Source of the DNA: an uncultured Candidatus Melainabacteria bacterium
Lineage (GTDB): Bacteria > Cyanobacteriota > Vampirovibrionia > Gastranaerophilales > Gastranaerophilaceae
Length of the DNA stretch: 15,834 nucleotides
Assembly (NCBI GenBank): GCA_934675695.1
Contig: CAKURN010000011.1
Span: forward strand, 1-15,834
Reading direction: 5' to 3'
The position numbers and the translations under genes are program-made. This document shows positions 1 to 7,111 of the stretch, piece after piece. The notes below the pieces were generated by a model. It was given only the letters and a program-made list of their open reading frames with translations. It had not been told where the DNA came from and ran no database searches. Positions within the stretch are counted from its first letter, which is position 1; every line of letters starts with the position of its first letter.

Positions 1-19
1 CATACATCCTAATACAAAC

Positions 20-48
20 ATTATACTATATATCTGATCATGCTAAAA
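20..48 (-). promoter_or_regulatory. Weak promoter candidate reading leftward
   Basis: On the minus strand TTTTAG (48-43) is followed after 17 bases by a perfect TATAAT (25-20). The -10 box matches the sigma-70/SigA consensus, but the -35 box matches TTGACA only at three positions. It could start transcription of a gene left of the window. In such AT-rich sequence a TATAAT can occur by chance, so the call is tentative. Confidence 0.3.
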
Positions 49-117
49 GAGCCAAAACGGATAATTGCGGAAGAACCTGCCGCACCGTAATATTCATCTA
101 TTCTGTAAAATCTGCTC

Positions 118-144
118 AATCCCCGCATTTTAGCGGGGATTTTT
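118..144 (+). terminator. Rho-independent terminator hairpin, best on plus strand
   Basis: AATCCCCGC (118-126) pairs perfectly with GCGGGGATT (133-141) across a 6-base loop, giving a 9-bp GC-rich stem. On the plus strand the stem runs straight into a short T-tract ending at 144, which is the classic intrinsic terminator layout. On the minus strand the stem is preceded by the A-tract and followed by a mixed sequence without a real U-run. It therefore looks like the terminator of a plus-strand transcript arriving from the left. It may still stop some of the minus-strand polysaccharide operon transcript, for which no better terminator is seen. Confidence 0.65.
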
Positions 145-179
145 GATACCCCGTACTCATGTTTGAAGATTTACGTTTT

Positions 180-229
180 ACCGTGCAAGTGGTTCCATTG
201 GAACGAAATATACACAGTTACCGCACGGT
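180..229. repeat. Nested inverted repeat inside the intergenic element
   Basis: ACCGTGC (180-186) is the reverse complement of GCACGGT (223-229). Its loop contains the near-palindrome GTTCCATTGGAAC (192-204). The word TTGCACG occurs at 241-247 and in inverted form at 182-188, so alternative pairings are possible with the right arm of the larger repeat. This supports a structured element rather than random spacer. Its function is unknown. Confidence 0.4.
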
Positions 230-260
230 TCTTCCGTAATTTGCACGTAATTATCCGTTT

Positions 261-1778
261 TTATCTTTTTATACATCTCCAAAGATATGTTTTAAAATAA
301 ACGAATTCTTTTGATTTATGAAACACAATATAAAATATCACATTAGGAAGTATTGCAATAATCATAACCAATATTGCAAAATTTGTTATCGTAATTTGCA
401 CTAATACTATTTTTTTAGCCACCATACACATTGCATAGGCAATGGATAACACACCTATATATTTAATCGAATCTCCAAAATACAATATCCATTTTTTCTC
501 AAACAGGGTATTAAATGTCAAAATCGGCTTTAATATCGTACACATAGTTCCCTGAACAAGCGTACCTATATAGACCCCTGGAACTCCTATTATTTTCGCC
601 AACATTATTGAAACAACCAGATTTACAATTGCCTGCAATAAAGCTACATATTTATCTTCTTCAAATACTCCTGCCGCTGATTTAAAATTATTTAAACAAA
701 TTCTTTGACCTATCATATAAAAATCGATTAAAATCAAATTAATAATCAAATCATCTACAATCATTTTTTTCCCTATCCATAATTGAATAAAGGGCGTTAA
801 TAATATGCTCAATGCAATTGACGTAAATCCAAATAACCAAAATCCTAAAAAACGATATTCTTTAAACACACTATATTGCCGCTCTTTAGATGTTGTTGCT
901 GATAAATTTCCTAAACTTCCGATTACTGAATTAAATACTACATTAATGCACGTACTTATTGTATTAATAATAAGTGTATAATTGGAAATTAATCCAACCA
1001 TTACCGTACTTATGCACGCCGAAATAATAATATTGTCTGTCTGATGGACGCTAACATCTCCTATCTTATGAACAATAAGTGCACTTACTTTTCTTTTTAA
1101 AACTGCTGTTTCATTTTCATTCAATTTTATTACATTTGATTCTTTTAAATATGGATATTTTCTATTGAAATAGACACATATAAATATTTTCTGTAAAAGT
1201 CCTACAATAGCCGCTGCAAGTAAATAAAGTAGAAAATTTTTCCATAATACTAAAGAAATTATTTGAAATAGCGTAGTTACAACTGTTGTAATTAAATTGA
1301 TATTTGTATAGATATAATTTTTTTGTTCAGCATTCGCTATACTAAATTTATAAGAGACTAAGTATGATGTTACTGTATTAAAAAGATAAATTAAATAATA
1401 TACTCTAATATCTCCCACATTTCCAGGATCTGTAACTAAATAATTTAAAAAAGGAAATAAGACCATCCCCAAAATAAATACGATTAACGCAATAACTCTA
1501 TAAGCCCATTTATAAAAATACATATAGGCTTTTATTTTTTCGACATCTTGTTGTGCAACAGGTTTATAAAGACTAAAATTAATAGCTGTACCTATTCCCA
1601 ATTCTGCGAACGATAATACTCCTAATATATTAGAAAATAACCCATTAAGTCCCAGATAATTTTCTCCTAGTTGATAAATAAAAACCGTCCTAGAAATGAA
1701 TTGTAAAAAAACGGTAATCATCATGGAAAAATAGCTCCAAAAAGCGTTTTTTATAGACATTTCCATTCTAGATGCCAT
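261..1778 (-). CDS. Wzx-type polysaccharide repeat-unit flippase
   Basis: A 505-residue integral membrane protein of the MATE/MOP superfamily (polysaccharide biosynthesis/Wzx type). It should move the undecaprenyl-diphosphate-linked repeat unit across the cytoplasmic membrane. The sequence has about 12-14 hydrophobic helices throughout, a family-like N-terminal stretch (FISRTVFIYQLGENYLGLNG) and the following LSFAELGIGTAINFSLYKP segment. Length fits the family. The longest frame starts at 1793, but an excellent GGAGGA sits 7 bases before the ATG at 1778, and that ATG overlaps the stop of the upstream GT2 as TAATG, so 1778 is chosen. It is the last gene of the operon. Its final codons run into the intergenic inverted repeat. 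Substrate specificity cannot be read from sequence. Confidence 0.9.
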   Translation of the reverse strand: MASRMEMSIKNAFWSYFSMMITVFLQFISRTVFIYQLGENYLGLNGLFSNILGVLSFAELGIGTAINFSLYKPVAQQDVEKIKAYMYFYKWAYRVIALIVFILGMVLFPFLNYLVTDPGNVGDIRVYYLIYLFNTVTSYLVSYKFSIANAEQKNYIYTNINLITTVVTTLFQIISLVLWKNFLLYLLAAAIVGLLQKIFICVYFNRKYPYLKESNVIKLNENETAVLKRKVSALIVHKIGDVSVHQTDNIIISACISTVMVGLISNYTLIINTISTCINVVFNSVIGSLGNLSATTSKERQYSVFKEYRFLGFWLFGFTSIALSILLTPFIQLWIGKKMIVDDLIINLILIDFYMIGQRICLNNFKSAAGVFEEDKYVALLQAIVNLVVSIMLAKIIGVPGVYIGTLVQGTMCTILKPILTFNTLFEKKWILYFGDSIKYIGVLSIAYAMCMVAKKIVLVQITITNFAILVMIIAILPNVIFYIVFHKSKEFVYFKTYLWRCIKR

Positions 1779-2761
1779 TATTTTTTCCTCCATATCATTT
1801 TATTTAATAATACCCTTAAATAGTAATGTTTAACCATAAAATATTTAATTCGATCTTGCATTTTTAATACTTGCATTTTTTTTAATTTCTGAAAATTTTC
1901 TTTTGCAAGATTAACATTACCATATTTGATTGCCGCCATATAAATATTTCTTGTTGTCTTTATTTCAACTCTTCTGATTTCTTTTTGTAAATTAGCATTT
2001 TGAACTTCTTCGATCATTTTCAACGTTTTTATTAAAATCAAATAATGCTCTTTATATCTTCTAGTTAAATCATCTAAATCATCTGCATTTTTTGACATAC
2101 TATCTGTATAATCAATATAATTGTACAAAGGTATATCTAAATATTTTCTTGGATATTTATAGTACAGTGGCAACAGTAACTGCCAGTTTTGTCCTCTTCT
2201 TGCTGGATATATAACTCTTTGTGGGTTTACATCAAAAAACATCTTAGTTCTGACCATATGACAGCCTGAGCAAAAAAAACTTTTTTCATCTAACAATAAA
2301 TAAAACTGTTTTTTTTCTGATGACTCAGGATAAAAATCAGACAACTTTCCGTTTATATTTTCTATTGATTCGCTTTTTCTTAAATAAGCATCACTTGACA
2401 CTACGGCAATTTCTGGATTTTGTTCCAATATTTCTACTCTAAGTTTAATAGAATCAGCTTCTAAATAGTCATCAGCATCCGGCCAACAAAAATATTCTCC
2501 TTTAAATAAAGCTAGTCCTGCATTAATAGCTGCTCCTAACCCTTGATTTTCCTGAGTTATTATCAGCACTTCATAGCCTTTATCTAGTAAGCTCTGTTTA
2601 TATTTTTCCAAGACAATTTCTGTATTATCTAAGGATCCATCATTTATAAAAATAATTTCCAGATTTGAATATGTTTGATTTATCAAAGAATTCATTAATC
2701 TTTCTATTTTATTTGCCATATTGTAACAAGGCACAATAACACTAACTAATTTTTCTTTCAT
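1778..2761 (-). CDS. Family 2 glycosyltransferase
   Basis: A 327-residue GT-A fold glycosyltransferase, probably cytoplasmic and membrane-associated, adding one sugar of the repeat unit. The first beta strand VSVIVPCYN (residues 6-14), the NDGS segment (40-43) and the QENQGLGAAINAGL segment (70-83) are typical GT2 elements. The metal-binding motif reads DADDY (95-99) instead of the commoner DGDDY. The C-terminal third is basic and poorly conserved, as in many acceptor-binding ends. A clear AAGGA lies 7 bases before the ATG at 2761, overlapping the stop of the fusion gene upstream. The stop overlaps the Wzx start by one base. Donor and acceptor sugars are not predictable. Confidence 0.9.
   Translation of the reverse strand: MKEKLVSVIVPCYNMANKIERLMNSLINQTYSNLEIIFINDGSLDNTEIVLEKYKQSLLDKGYEVLIITQENQGLGAAINAGLALFKGEYFCWPDADDYLEADSIKLRVEILEQNPEIAVVSSDAYLRKSESIENINGKLSDFYPESSEKKQFYLLLDEKSFFCSGCHMVRTKMFFDVNPQRVIYPARRGQNWQLLLPLYYKYPRKYLDIPLYNYIDYTDSMSKNADDLDDLTRRYKEHYLILIKTLKMIEEVQNANLQKEIRRVEIKTTRNIYMAAIKYGNVNLAKENFQKLKKMQVLKMQDRIKYFMVKHYYLRVLLNKMIWRKK
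1786..1791 (-). promoter_or_regulatory. Ribosome-binding site deciding the Wzx start
   Basis: GGAGGA on the minus strand, 7 bases before the ATG at 1778, lies inside the last codons of the preceding GT2. An upstream ATG at 1793 overlaps this site, so it would be a poorer start. The arrangement predicts translational coupling between the GT2 and Wzx. Confidence 0.7.
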
Positions 2762-2772
2762 AATTAATTCCT

Positions 2773-5121
2773 TTATCTATATATAATCCTATATATATCT
2801 TCCTTCAAAAAATCAATTCGTTTTTTTATTGTTATTGGATATATTTTATTTACTGTTTTCATAAAACCATTTTTCTTAATTTTATTATAAAATACATCTC
2901 TTTCATTAGGAATAAGAACAGAATTTAGTGCTGCTGAATTCAAAGAAACCGCTTTATTTGTATCCACTTTTTTTAATATCATTTTTTCATCTAATTTTCT
3001 CAGCAATTCTTCACCTTTTTCATTCTGAATTAAAATTAATGAAGTTCCTTTATTATCTCCCAATATACCTAATGAGGATGCCCCCCATAAATCTCCTATA
3101 GTCCATTCCGTACAATGACTTATCTCTTTGTATCTACATTCATAACAGGAATATCGTAAATCTACATTATTTAAAAAAGCTCTTAAATATTCATCATGAT
3201 ACAAATCTTTTTTGTAGTTTTTTTCACCTTTTTTTAATTTCATTGAAAATTTTTCCCACCCATTAGTTTTATCCCTAAAAGATATTTCTTTTATTTCTTT
3301 TCCCTTACCTAAATCTTTCATGTATGTGTCAAAAGCTAATTGTGATGGAACGCCATGGCATATAAAATCTACAGTAATTAAATATTTACTATCACCTATA
3401 TATTTTTTCAATGCCGCACATTGACATGGAGTCCCAGAAAAAAGAACATATCTTTTTTCAGATATAAATTGTGCAACTTTTTCAAAAGATTCTCCTAAAT
3501 CACTTTGTATATACTTGGATCCCATTAATTCTTTTATATTTTTTTTATGCTCTATATATATATGTTTCAAATGGTATTTCTTATCAAAAGCTGCTCCAAA
3601 TACTACTCCAGCTAAATCAATAACATATTCTGCCAATAAATAAAATACTCCTCCAGAAGAACTGTTTATACGAACATTTTCATTTTTATTTATTGCAGCA
3701 TAAGACGTTGGAAAAATTTTGGATGCTTCTTTGTCTTGCATACAATATTGTACACATTTTCTACAATGAACACATCTTTTTTCATCTATAATAGGATATA
3801 AAAATCCTTCATTATTTACTCTCATCTCAATAGCATCCATTGGGCAGACACACTTACACCCCCCACACCCATTACAATGTGTTTTATACTTTTTATTTAT
3901 ATCTGCTACAGATATAAATGCTTCATTATTTGTTCTTGTAGGCTTCTGGCATACTTTTGCTAATGCCTCTTGTAAGTAGTCATCAAATTTATTTCTTTCA
4001 AGTTCCAAGAATGCATCAACTTGTGAATAATCTAATTTCTTTTCATTTTCATCCCATATAGCCCCCGTTAAATTTATTTTTTTCAATAATGTCATTACTC
4101 TATTATCTTCTCCAAACCCACTTTCTGCTCTAGGAAATGTGGTAAAATTCTTTTTATATAATATAGAAAATACAGTCCCATGAAACGAATCTGTGCAAAT
4201 ATACTCGGCATTCTTTACTAACCACAAGAATTCAGCTGGCCCATATGTATAATATTCAAATTTTGAAATTTCAGATAAATCTACAATTTGAAGATTTTTC
4301 TCATACGCCAACTTTTTAATTTCTTTCTCATATGTTTTCGTCTTATTTCCCAAAAAATAAGTCAAGAGATACAACTTTTTATCAAATCCAACTGGTTTAT
4401 TTGCAATTTGATCCCATTCTTCTACCTTTAACATAAGTGTAGGATCAATTAAGACTGGTACTTTACGCCCTACAAGTTCTTTTATAATTTTAGCTCCGCT
4501 TTCCTCTCTAACAGAAAGAAAGTCTATCCCTTGTAACCATTCTGTATATATTTTTTTTCGTGATTCTGGTATTTCTGCTACTCCAAAACTTGGTGCTAAA
4601 GCTATCCTTTTATTTGGTTTAGCAAAAGTTAAAAACCTAATTTTTGACACATCCTGATATATTGGATTCCAAACTTGATCACTTCCACAAATAAATGCAT
4701 CATATTGATCGATTTCTTGCACTTTACATTTTTGTGTAGCGGAAAGTTTTAACTTTGAATAATTCAAATAATCCATAGAGAACTTTTGAAAATTACTTTT
4801 TCTAGCTTCTTCTAACTTTTCAAATTCTCTTCTTAATTTTTTTGCACGAATAATACATCTCATTATTCCGTCTGAATCATTCTTTTTATAATACTTATAG
4901 TGCAGTCTCGATTCTATAACTTCTTTTATATAATTTATATTAAATTTATTTCTAGTGGAAACTGTATTTACAGGATTTGCAAATCCCTTTTCTGTCACAT
5001 CTTGTATTGTAGAAACATCATATCCTTTTTTTTTAAGCAAATGCACAATAGCATAATTTTGCAGTTTATTTCCATAATTTGTTCCTTTAGTAATTGTCAC
5101 AATTCCTATTTTTCTAGACAT
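2773..5121 (-). CDS. Polysaccharide pyruvyl transferase fused to Fe-S/FrhB-type oxidoreductase
   Basis: A 782-residue fusion. Residues about 1-390 form a polysaccharide pyruvyl transferase domain (PF04230 type), with IGIVTITKGTNYGNKLQNYA near the start, FICGSDQVWNP at 143-153, LIDPTLM at 224-230 and TDSFHGTVFS at 310-319. Members normally transfer pyruvate from phosphoenolpyruvate to a sugar as a ketal. Residues 416-460 hold two [4Fe-4S] ferredoxin motifs (C416, C419, C422, C426-P; C450, C453, C456, C460). Residues about 470-745 resemble the F420 hydrogenase/dehydrogenase beta-subunit (FrhB) family, with SSSGGVF, FSGTPCQC, CHGVP and TIGDLWG. F420 use is unlikely in this kind of organism, so a flavin/ferredoxin redox role is inferred. 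The ATG at 5121 matches the family start although its ribosome-binding site is weak. In-frame ATGs at 5148 and 5178 overlap the upstream gene. Confidence 0.85.
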   Translation of the reverse strand: MSRKIGIVTITKGTNYGNKLQNYAIVHLLKKKGYDVSTIQDVTEKGFANPVNTVSTRNKFNINYIKEVIESRLHYKYYKKNDSDGIMRCIIRAKKLRREFEKLEEARKSNFQKFSMDYLNYSKLKLSATQKCKVQEIDQYDAFICGSDQVWNPIYQDVSKIRFLTFAKPNKRIALAPSFGVAEIPESRKKIYTEWLQGIDFLSVREESGAKIIKELVGRKVPVLIDPTLMLKVEEWDQIANKPVGFDKKLYLLTYFLGNKTKTYEKEIKKLAYEKNLQIVDLSEISKFEYYTYGPAEFLWLVKNAEYICTDSFHGTVFSILYKKNFTTFPRAESGFGEDNRVMTLLKKINLTGAIWDENEKKLDYSQVDAFLELERNKFDDYLQEALAKVCQKPTRTNNEAFISVADINKKYKTHCNGCGGCKCVCPMDAIEMRVNNEGFLYPIIDEKRCVHCRKCVQYCMQDKEASKIFPTSYAAINKNENVRINSSSGGVFYLLAEYVIDLAGVVFGAAFDKKYHLKHIYIEHKKNIKELMGSKYIQSDLGESFEKVAQFISEKRYVLFSGTPCQCAALKKYIGDSKYLITVDFICHGVPSQLAFDTYMKDLGKGKEIKEISFRDKTNGWEKFSMKLKKGEKNYKKDLYHDEYLRAFLNNVDLRYSCYECRYKEISHCTEWTIGDLWGASSLGILGDNKGTSLILIQNEKGEELLRKLDEKMILKKVDTNKAVSLNSAALNSVLIPNERDVFYNKIKKNGFMKTVNKIYPITIKKRIDFLKEDIYRIIYR

Positions 5122-5140
5122 ATTATTCTTCACATATCCC

Positions 5141-6115
5141 TTATCCATTAATTTTATACATTTTTCGTCGAAATACATTTATACATTTTCCAAAAAAAAA
5201 TGGCCATATATAAAACATTTTAAATTTTATTTTTTGTTTTCCTGATACAATTTTCATAACTTCTTGTTTATATTTTTTTGTTTGCTGTAATATTCTTTTT
5301 TTTGCATTAATATTTATATACTTTTCAGCCTCCATTTCAATATAAAACTCTATCATTATATTTATATAATTAATTAATGCCTGTGCCTTTAACTCAGGAT
5401 AGTATTTTATTGAAAAATCAAGCAACCATTTAAATGCATCTATTCCGGTTAATTGCCTATTACTAAGACCACCACGTACTGCACTTCCTTCACTTTGTAC
5501 ATAATAATAGTATTTTTTTTCTGTACTATATATTTTTTTTGCTTTCTTAAAAGCCTCTACGGCAAAAATTGTATCTTCCCCTCTGTAAATATTTTGCCTA
5601 AATTTTACATCATTTACAATTGTCCTTCGAAAAATTTTAGCACAACAAAAAGGAGCACATGTATAGATATTATTCATAGCCTCTTCATTTTTTAAAATCC
5701 CATATCTTTGTTGTGAATTATGTCTTTCAATATTTCCATTTGGATATGTAATACAATATTCAAACATTACTGCATCTACATTATAATCTGCAATTTCTAA
5801 CATAATATTTTCAAATGTATTAATGTCTAAATAATCATCACCATCTACAAAACAAATCCATTCACCATTTGCCATCGCTAAGCCTAAATTACGAGCTGCT
5901 GAAACTCCTTGATTCTTTTGATGTATAGCTTTAAATCTTGAATCTAACTTTGCATACTTATCAAAAATTTTTCCTGTGCAATCCTCAGATCCATCATCTA
6001 TAAGAATGACTTCTATATTTCTATAGGATTGTCCTTGTAAGCTTTGTAGACATTTTTCCACATACCTTTCGATATTATATCCTGGTATGATAATTGAAAT
6101 AAGTGGACATTTCAT
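5141..6115 (-). CDS. Family 2 glycosyltransferase (EpsJ-like)
   Basis: A 324-residue GT2 enzyme expected to add one sugar to the lipid-linked repeat unit at the inner face of the membrane. Visible motifs are LISIIIPGYN (5-14), IDDGS (39-43), QKNQGVSAARNLGLA (66-80), the metal-binding DGDDY (91-95) and the catalytic-region RGEDTIFA. The C-terminal end is rich in lysine and aromatic residues, suggesting membrane association. A GGAGGA lies 12 bases before the ATG, a long but usable spacing, and the upstream GT2 stops only one base before the start. Near the 3' end nine consecutive T residues on the coding strand (5192-5200) encode Phe-Phe-Phe. They are a possible slippage site. Confidence 0.9.
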   Translation of the reverse strand: MKCPLISIIIPGYNIERYVEKCLQSLQGQSYRNIEVILIDDGSEDCTGKIFDKYAKLDSRFKAIHQKNQGVSAARNLGLAMANGEWICFVDGDDYLDINTFENIMLEIADYNVDAVMFEYCITYPNGNIERHNSQQRYGILKNEEAMNNIYTCAPFCCAKIFRRTIVNDVKFRQNIYRGEDTIFAVEAFKKAKKIYSTEKKYYYYVQSEGSAVRGGLSNRQLTGIDAFKWLLDFSIKYYPELKAQALINYINIMIEFYIEMEAEKYININAKKRILQQTKKYKQEVMKIVSGKQKIKFKMFYIWPFFFGKCINVFRRKMYKING

Positions 6116-6116
6116 C

Positions 6117-7088
6117 TTATTGTTTTATCCTCCAATTAATATTAAAAGCATACATCACATCAGATAAAAAACTATGTAACGCATCTTTACAATTAAAACT
6201 TATATCTCTATAGCATTTTATCATCTTCATTAAAGAAAATATTTTTACATATCTTCCTTCTATGAAATTTTTTCTACATTTATTAAATTTAATCAATAAT
6301 TTTAAATCTTTTTGCTTTTCCTCATCTATTTCTGCAATTTTCTCGTATCTTTTTGAAACTATTTCCATAGAATTTATAATTTCATTAAAAATTGCAATTC
6401 TATTTATCTTCGTAGTAGCCAATGCCATTGTTCTGCTATTTCTTTTTAATGATATATTTTCCCCATGTACACGATAATACAGCAACGGTTGTGCTAATAA
6501 AACATTCTTTCCTGATAACACTGCTAAGAAATTATAGTACCAATCATGTCCTAGTTGTAGTTCAAAATTTAAGTCACTATGCTCTAGCATTCTATCTAAT
6601 TCTTTTCTTATGCACATTGTGCAACCTTTTATAAGAGAATTAGCCCCTGTCTCTTTAATAGTTAACAATCTATTTTGAGATGCCAATAATACGTGTTTTT
6701 TTTCTTTTCCTCTTTTATCAATTATTGTATACCCTGTTGACAATGCCAAAATATCTGGAGATTCCTCCATTTTTTTTATCATTAATTTCACTTTATCTTT
6801 ATACCATATATCATCTTGATCAGCGAAAAAAATATAATCACCCGCACACATACTTATTGCCTTAAAAAAATTTTTACTATAACGTAAATTTTTTTCATTT
6901 TGAATCATTCTCCATGATTCCAATGCCCTATCCCTAATAAAATCATTTACTAAGTTCACTGTATTATCTTTTGATCCATCATCACAAATAATAACCTCAT
7001 CCACTGGCATACTTTGCTTATATATAGACTCCAGTTGTTGAATTATATATCTTTCCCCATTGTATGTTGTCATTGCAACCGATATCAT
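6117..7088 (-). CDS. Family 2 glycosyltransferase, rhamnosyltransferase-like
   Basis: A 323-residue GT2. It begins MISVAMTTYNGERY, followed by ICDDGS (34-39) and FADQDDIW (88-95). The DQDD form of the metal motif, together with the GHDWYYNFLAVLSG segment, is characteristic of the subgroup that includes many rhamnosyltransferases, so a deoxysugar donor is a reasonable guess. No dTDP-rhamnose genes are present in the window. The frame is open upstream to a TTG at 7127 and an ATG at 7100, but GAGGA 5 bases before the ATG at 7088 and the family-typical N-terminus favour 7088. That start lies 23 bases past the Wzy stop. Confidence 0.87.
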   Translation of the reverse strand: MISVAMTTYNGERYIIQQLESIYKQSMPVDEVIICDDGSKDNTVNLVNDFIRDRALESWRMIQNEKNLRYSKNFFKAISMCAGDYIFFADQDDIWYKDKVKLMIKKMEESPDILALSTGYTIIDKRGKEKKHVLLASQNRLLTIKETGANSLIKGCTMCIRKELDRMLEHSDLNFELQLGHDWYYNFLAVLSGKNVLLAQPLLYYRVHGENISLKRNSRTMALATTKINRIAIFNEIINSMEIVSKRYEKIAEIDEEKQKDLKLLIKFNKCRKNFIEGRYVKIFSLMKMIKCYRDISFNCKDALHSFLSDVMYAFNINWRIKQ

Positions 7089-7093
7089 ATCTA

Positions 7094-7098
7094 TCCTC
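7094..7098 (-). promoter_or_regulatory. Ribosome-binding site deciding a GT2 start
   Basis: GAGGA on the minus strand is 5 bases before the ATG at 7088. Using 7088 gives a protein that starts directly at the first GT2 beta strand. The alternative TTG at 7127 would overlap the end of the Wzy gene and add 13 residues without family support. Confidence 0.6.
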
Positions 7099-7111
7099 AT
7101 CCGCCTTTCAA

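Larger units (their letters stand above)
1..260. other. Intergenic region downstream of the operon
   Basis: No open reading frame with a ribosome-binding site and family resemblance is visible on either strand here. The stretch holds, from left to right, a weak minus-strand promoter candidate (20-48), the left arm of a long inverted repeat (54-77), a GC-rich hairpin with a plus-strand U-tract (118-144), a nested inverted repeat around a GTTCC/GGAAC palindrome (180-229), and the right arm of the long inverted repeat (227-261). The right arm abuts the Wzx stop codon. The gene farther left is outside the window. Confidence 0.7.
44..271. repeat. Inverted-repeat-bounded intergenic element (MITE-like candidate)
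   Basis: Seen directly: AAAACGGATAATT at 54-66 is the exact reverse complement of 249-261 (13 bp), and CGGAAGAACC at 68-77 is the exact reverse complement of 227-236 (10 bp). The right arm carries about 11 extra bases between the two blocks (237-248). An A/T-rich extension of the repeat can be followed outward to about 44 and 271, which would place the last Wzx codons inside the right arm. Between the arms sit a terminator-like hairpin and a second inverted repeat. The layout resembles a small non-autonomous mobile element or a folded intergenic RNA. No convincing target-site duplication was found. Confidence 0.5.

Noticed and set aside
44..271. Insertion sequence or CRISPR at the left edge
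   Set aside because: The element is too short for a transposase, no open frame fits, and the repeats are inverted and unspaced rather than regular direct repeats.
2773..5121. Fusion gene as two separate genes with a missed stop
   Set aside because: The frame is continuous through the linker (residues about 390-415), and there is no stop or internal ribosome-binding site plus ATG placed at the domain border.
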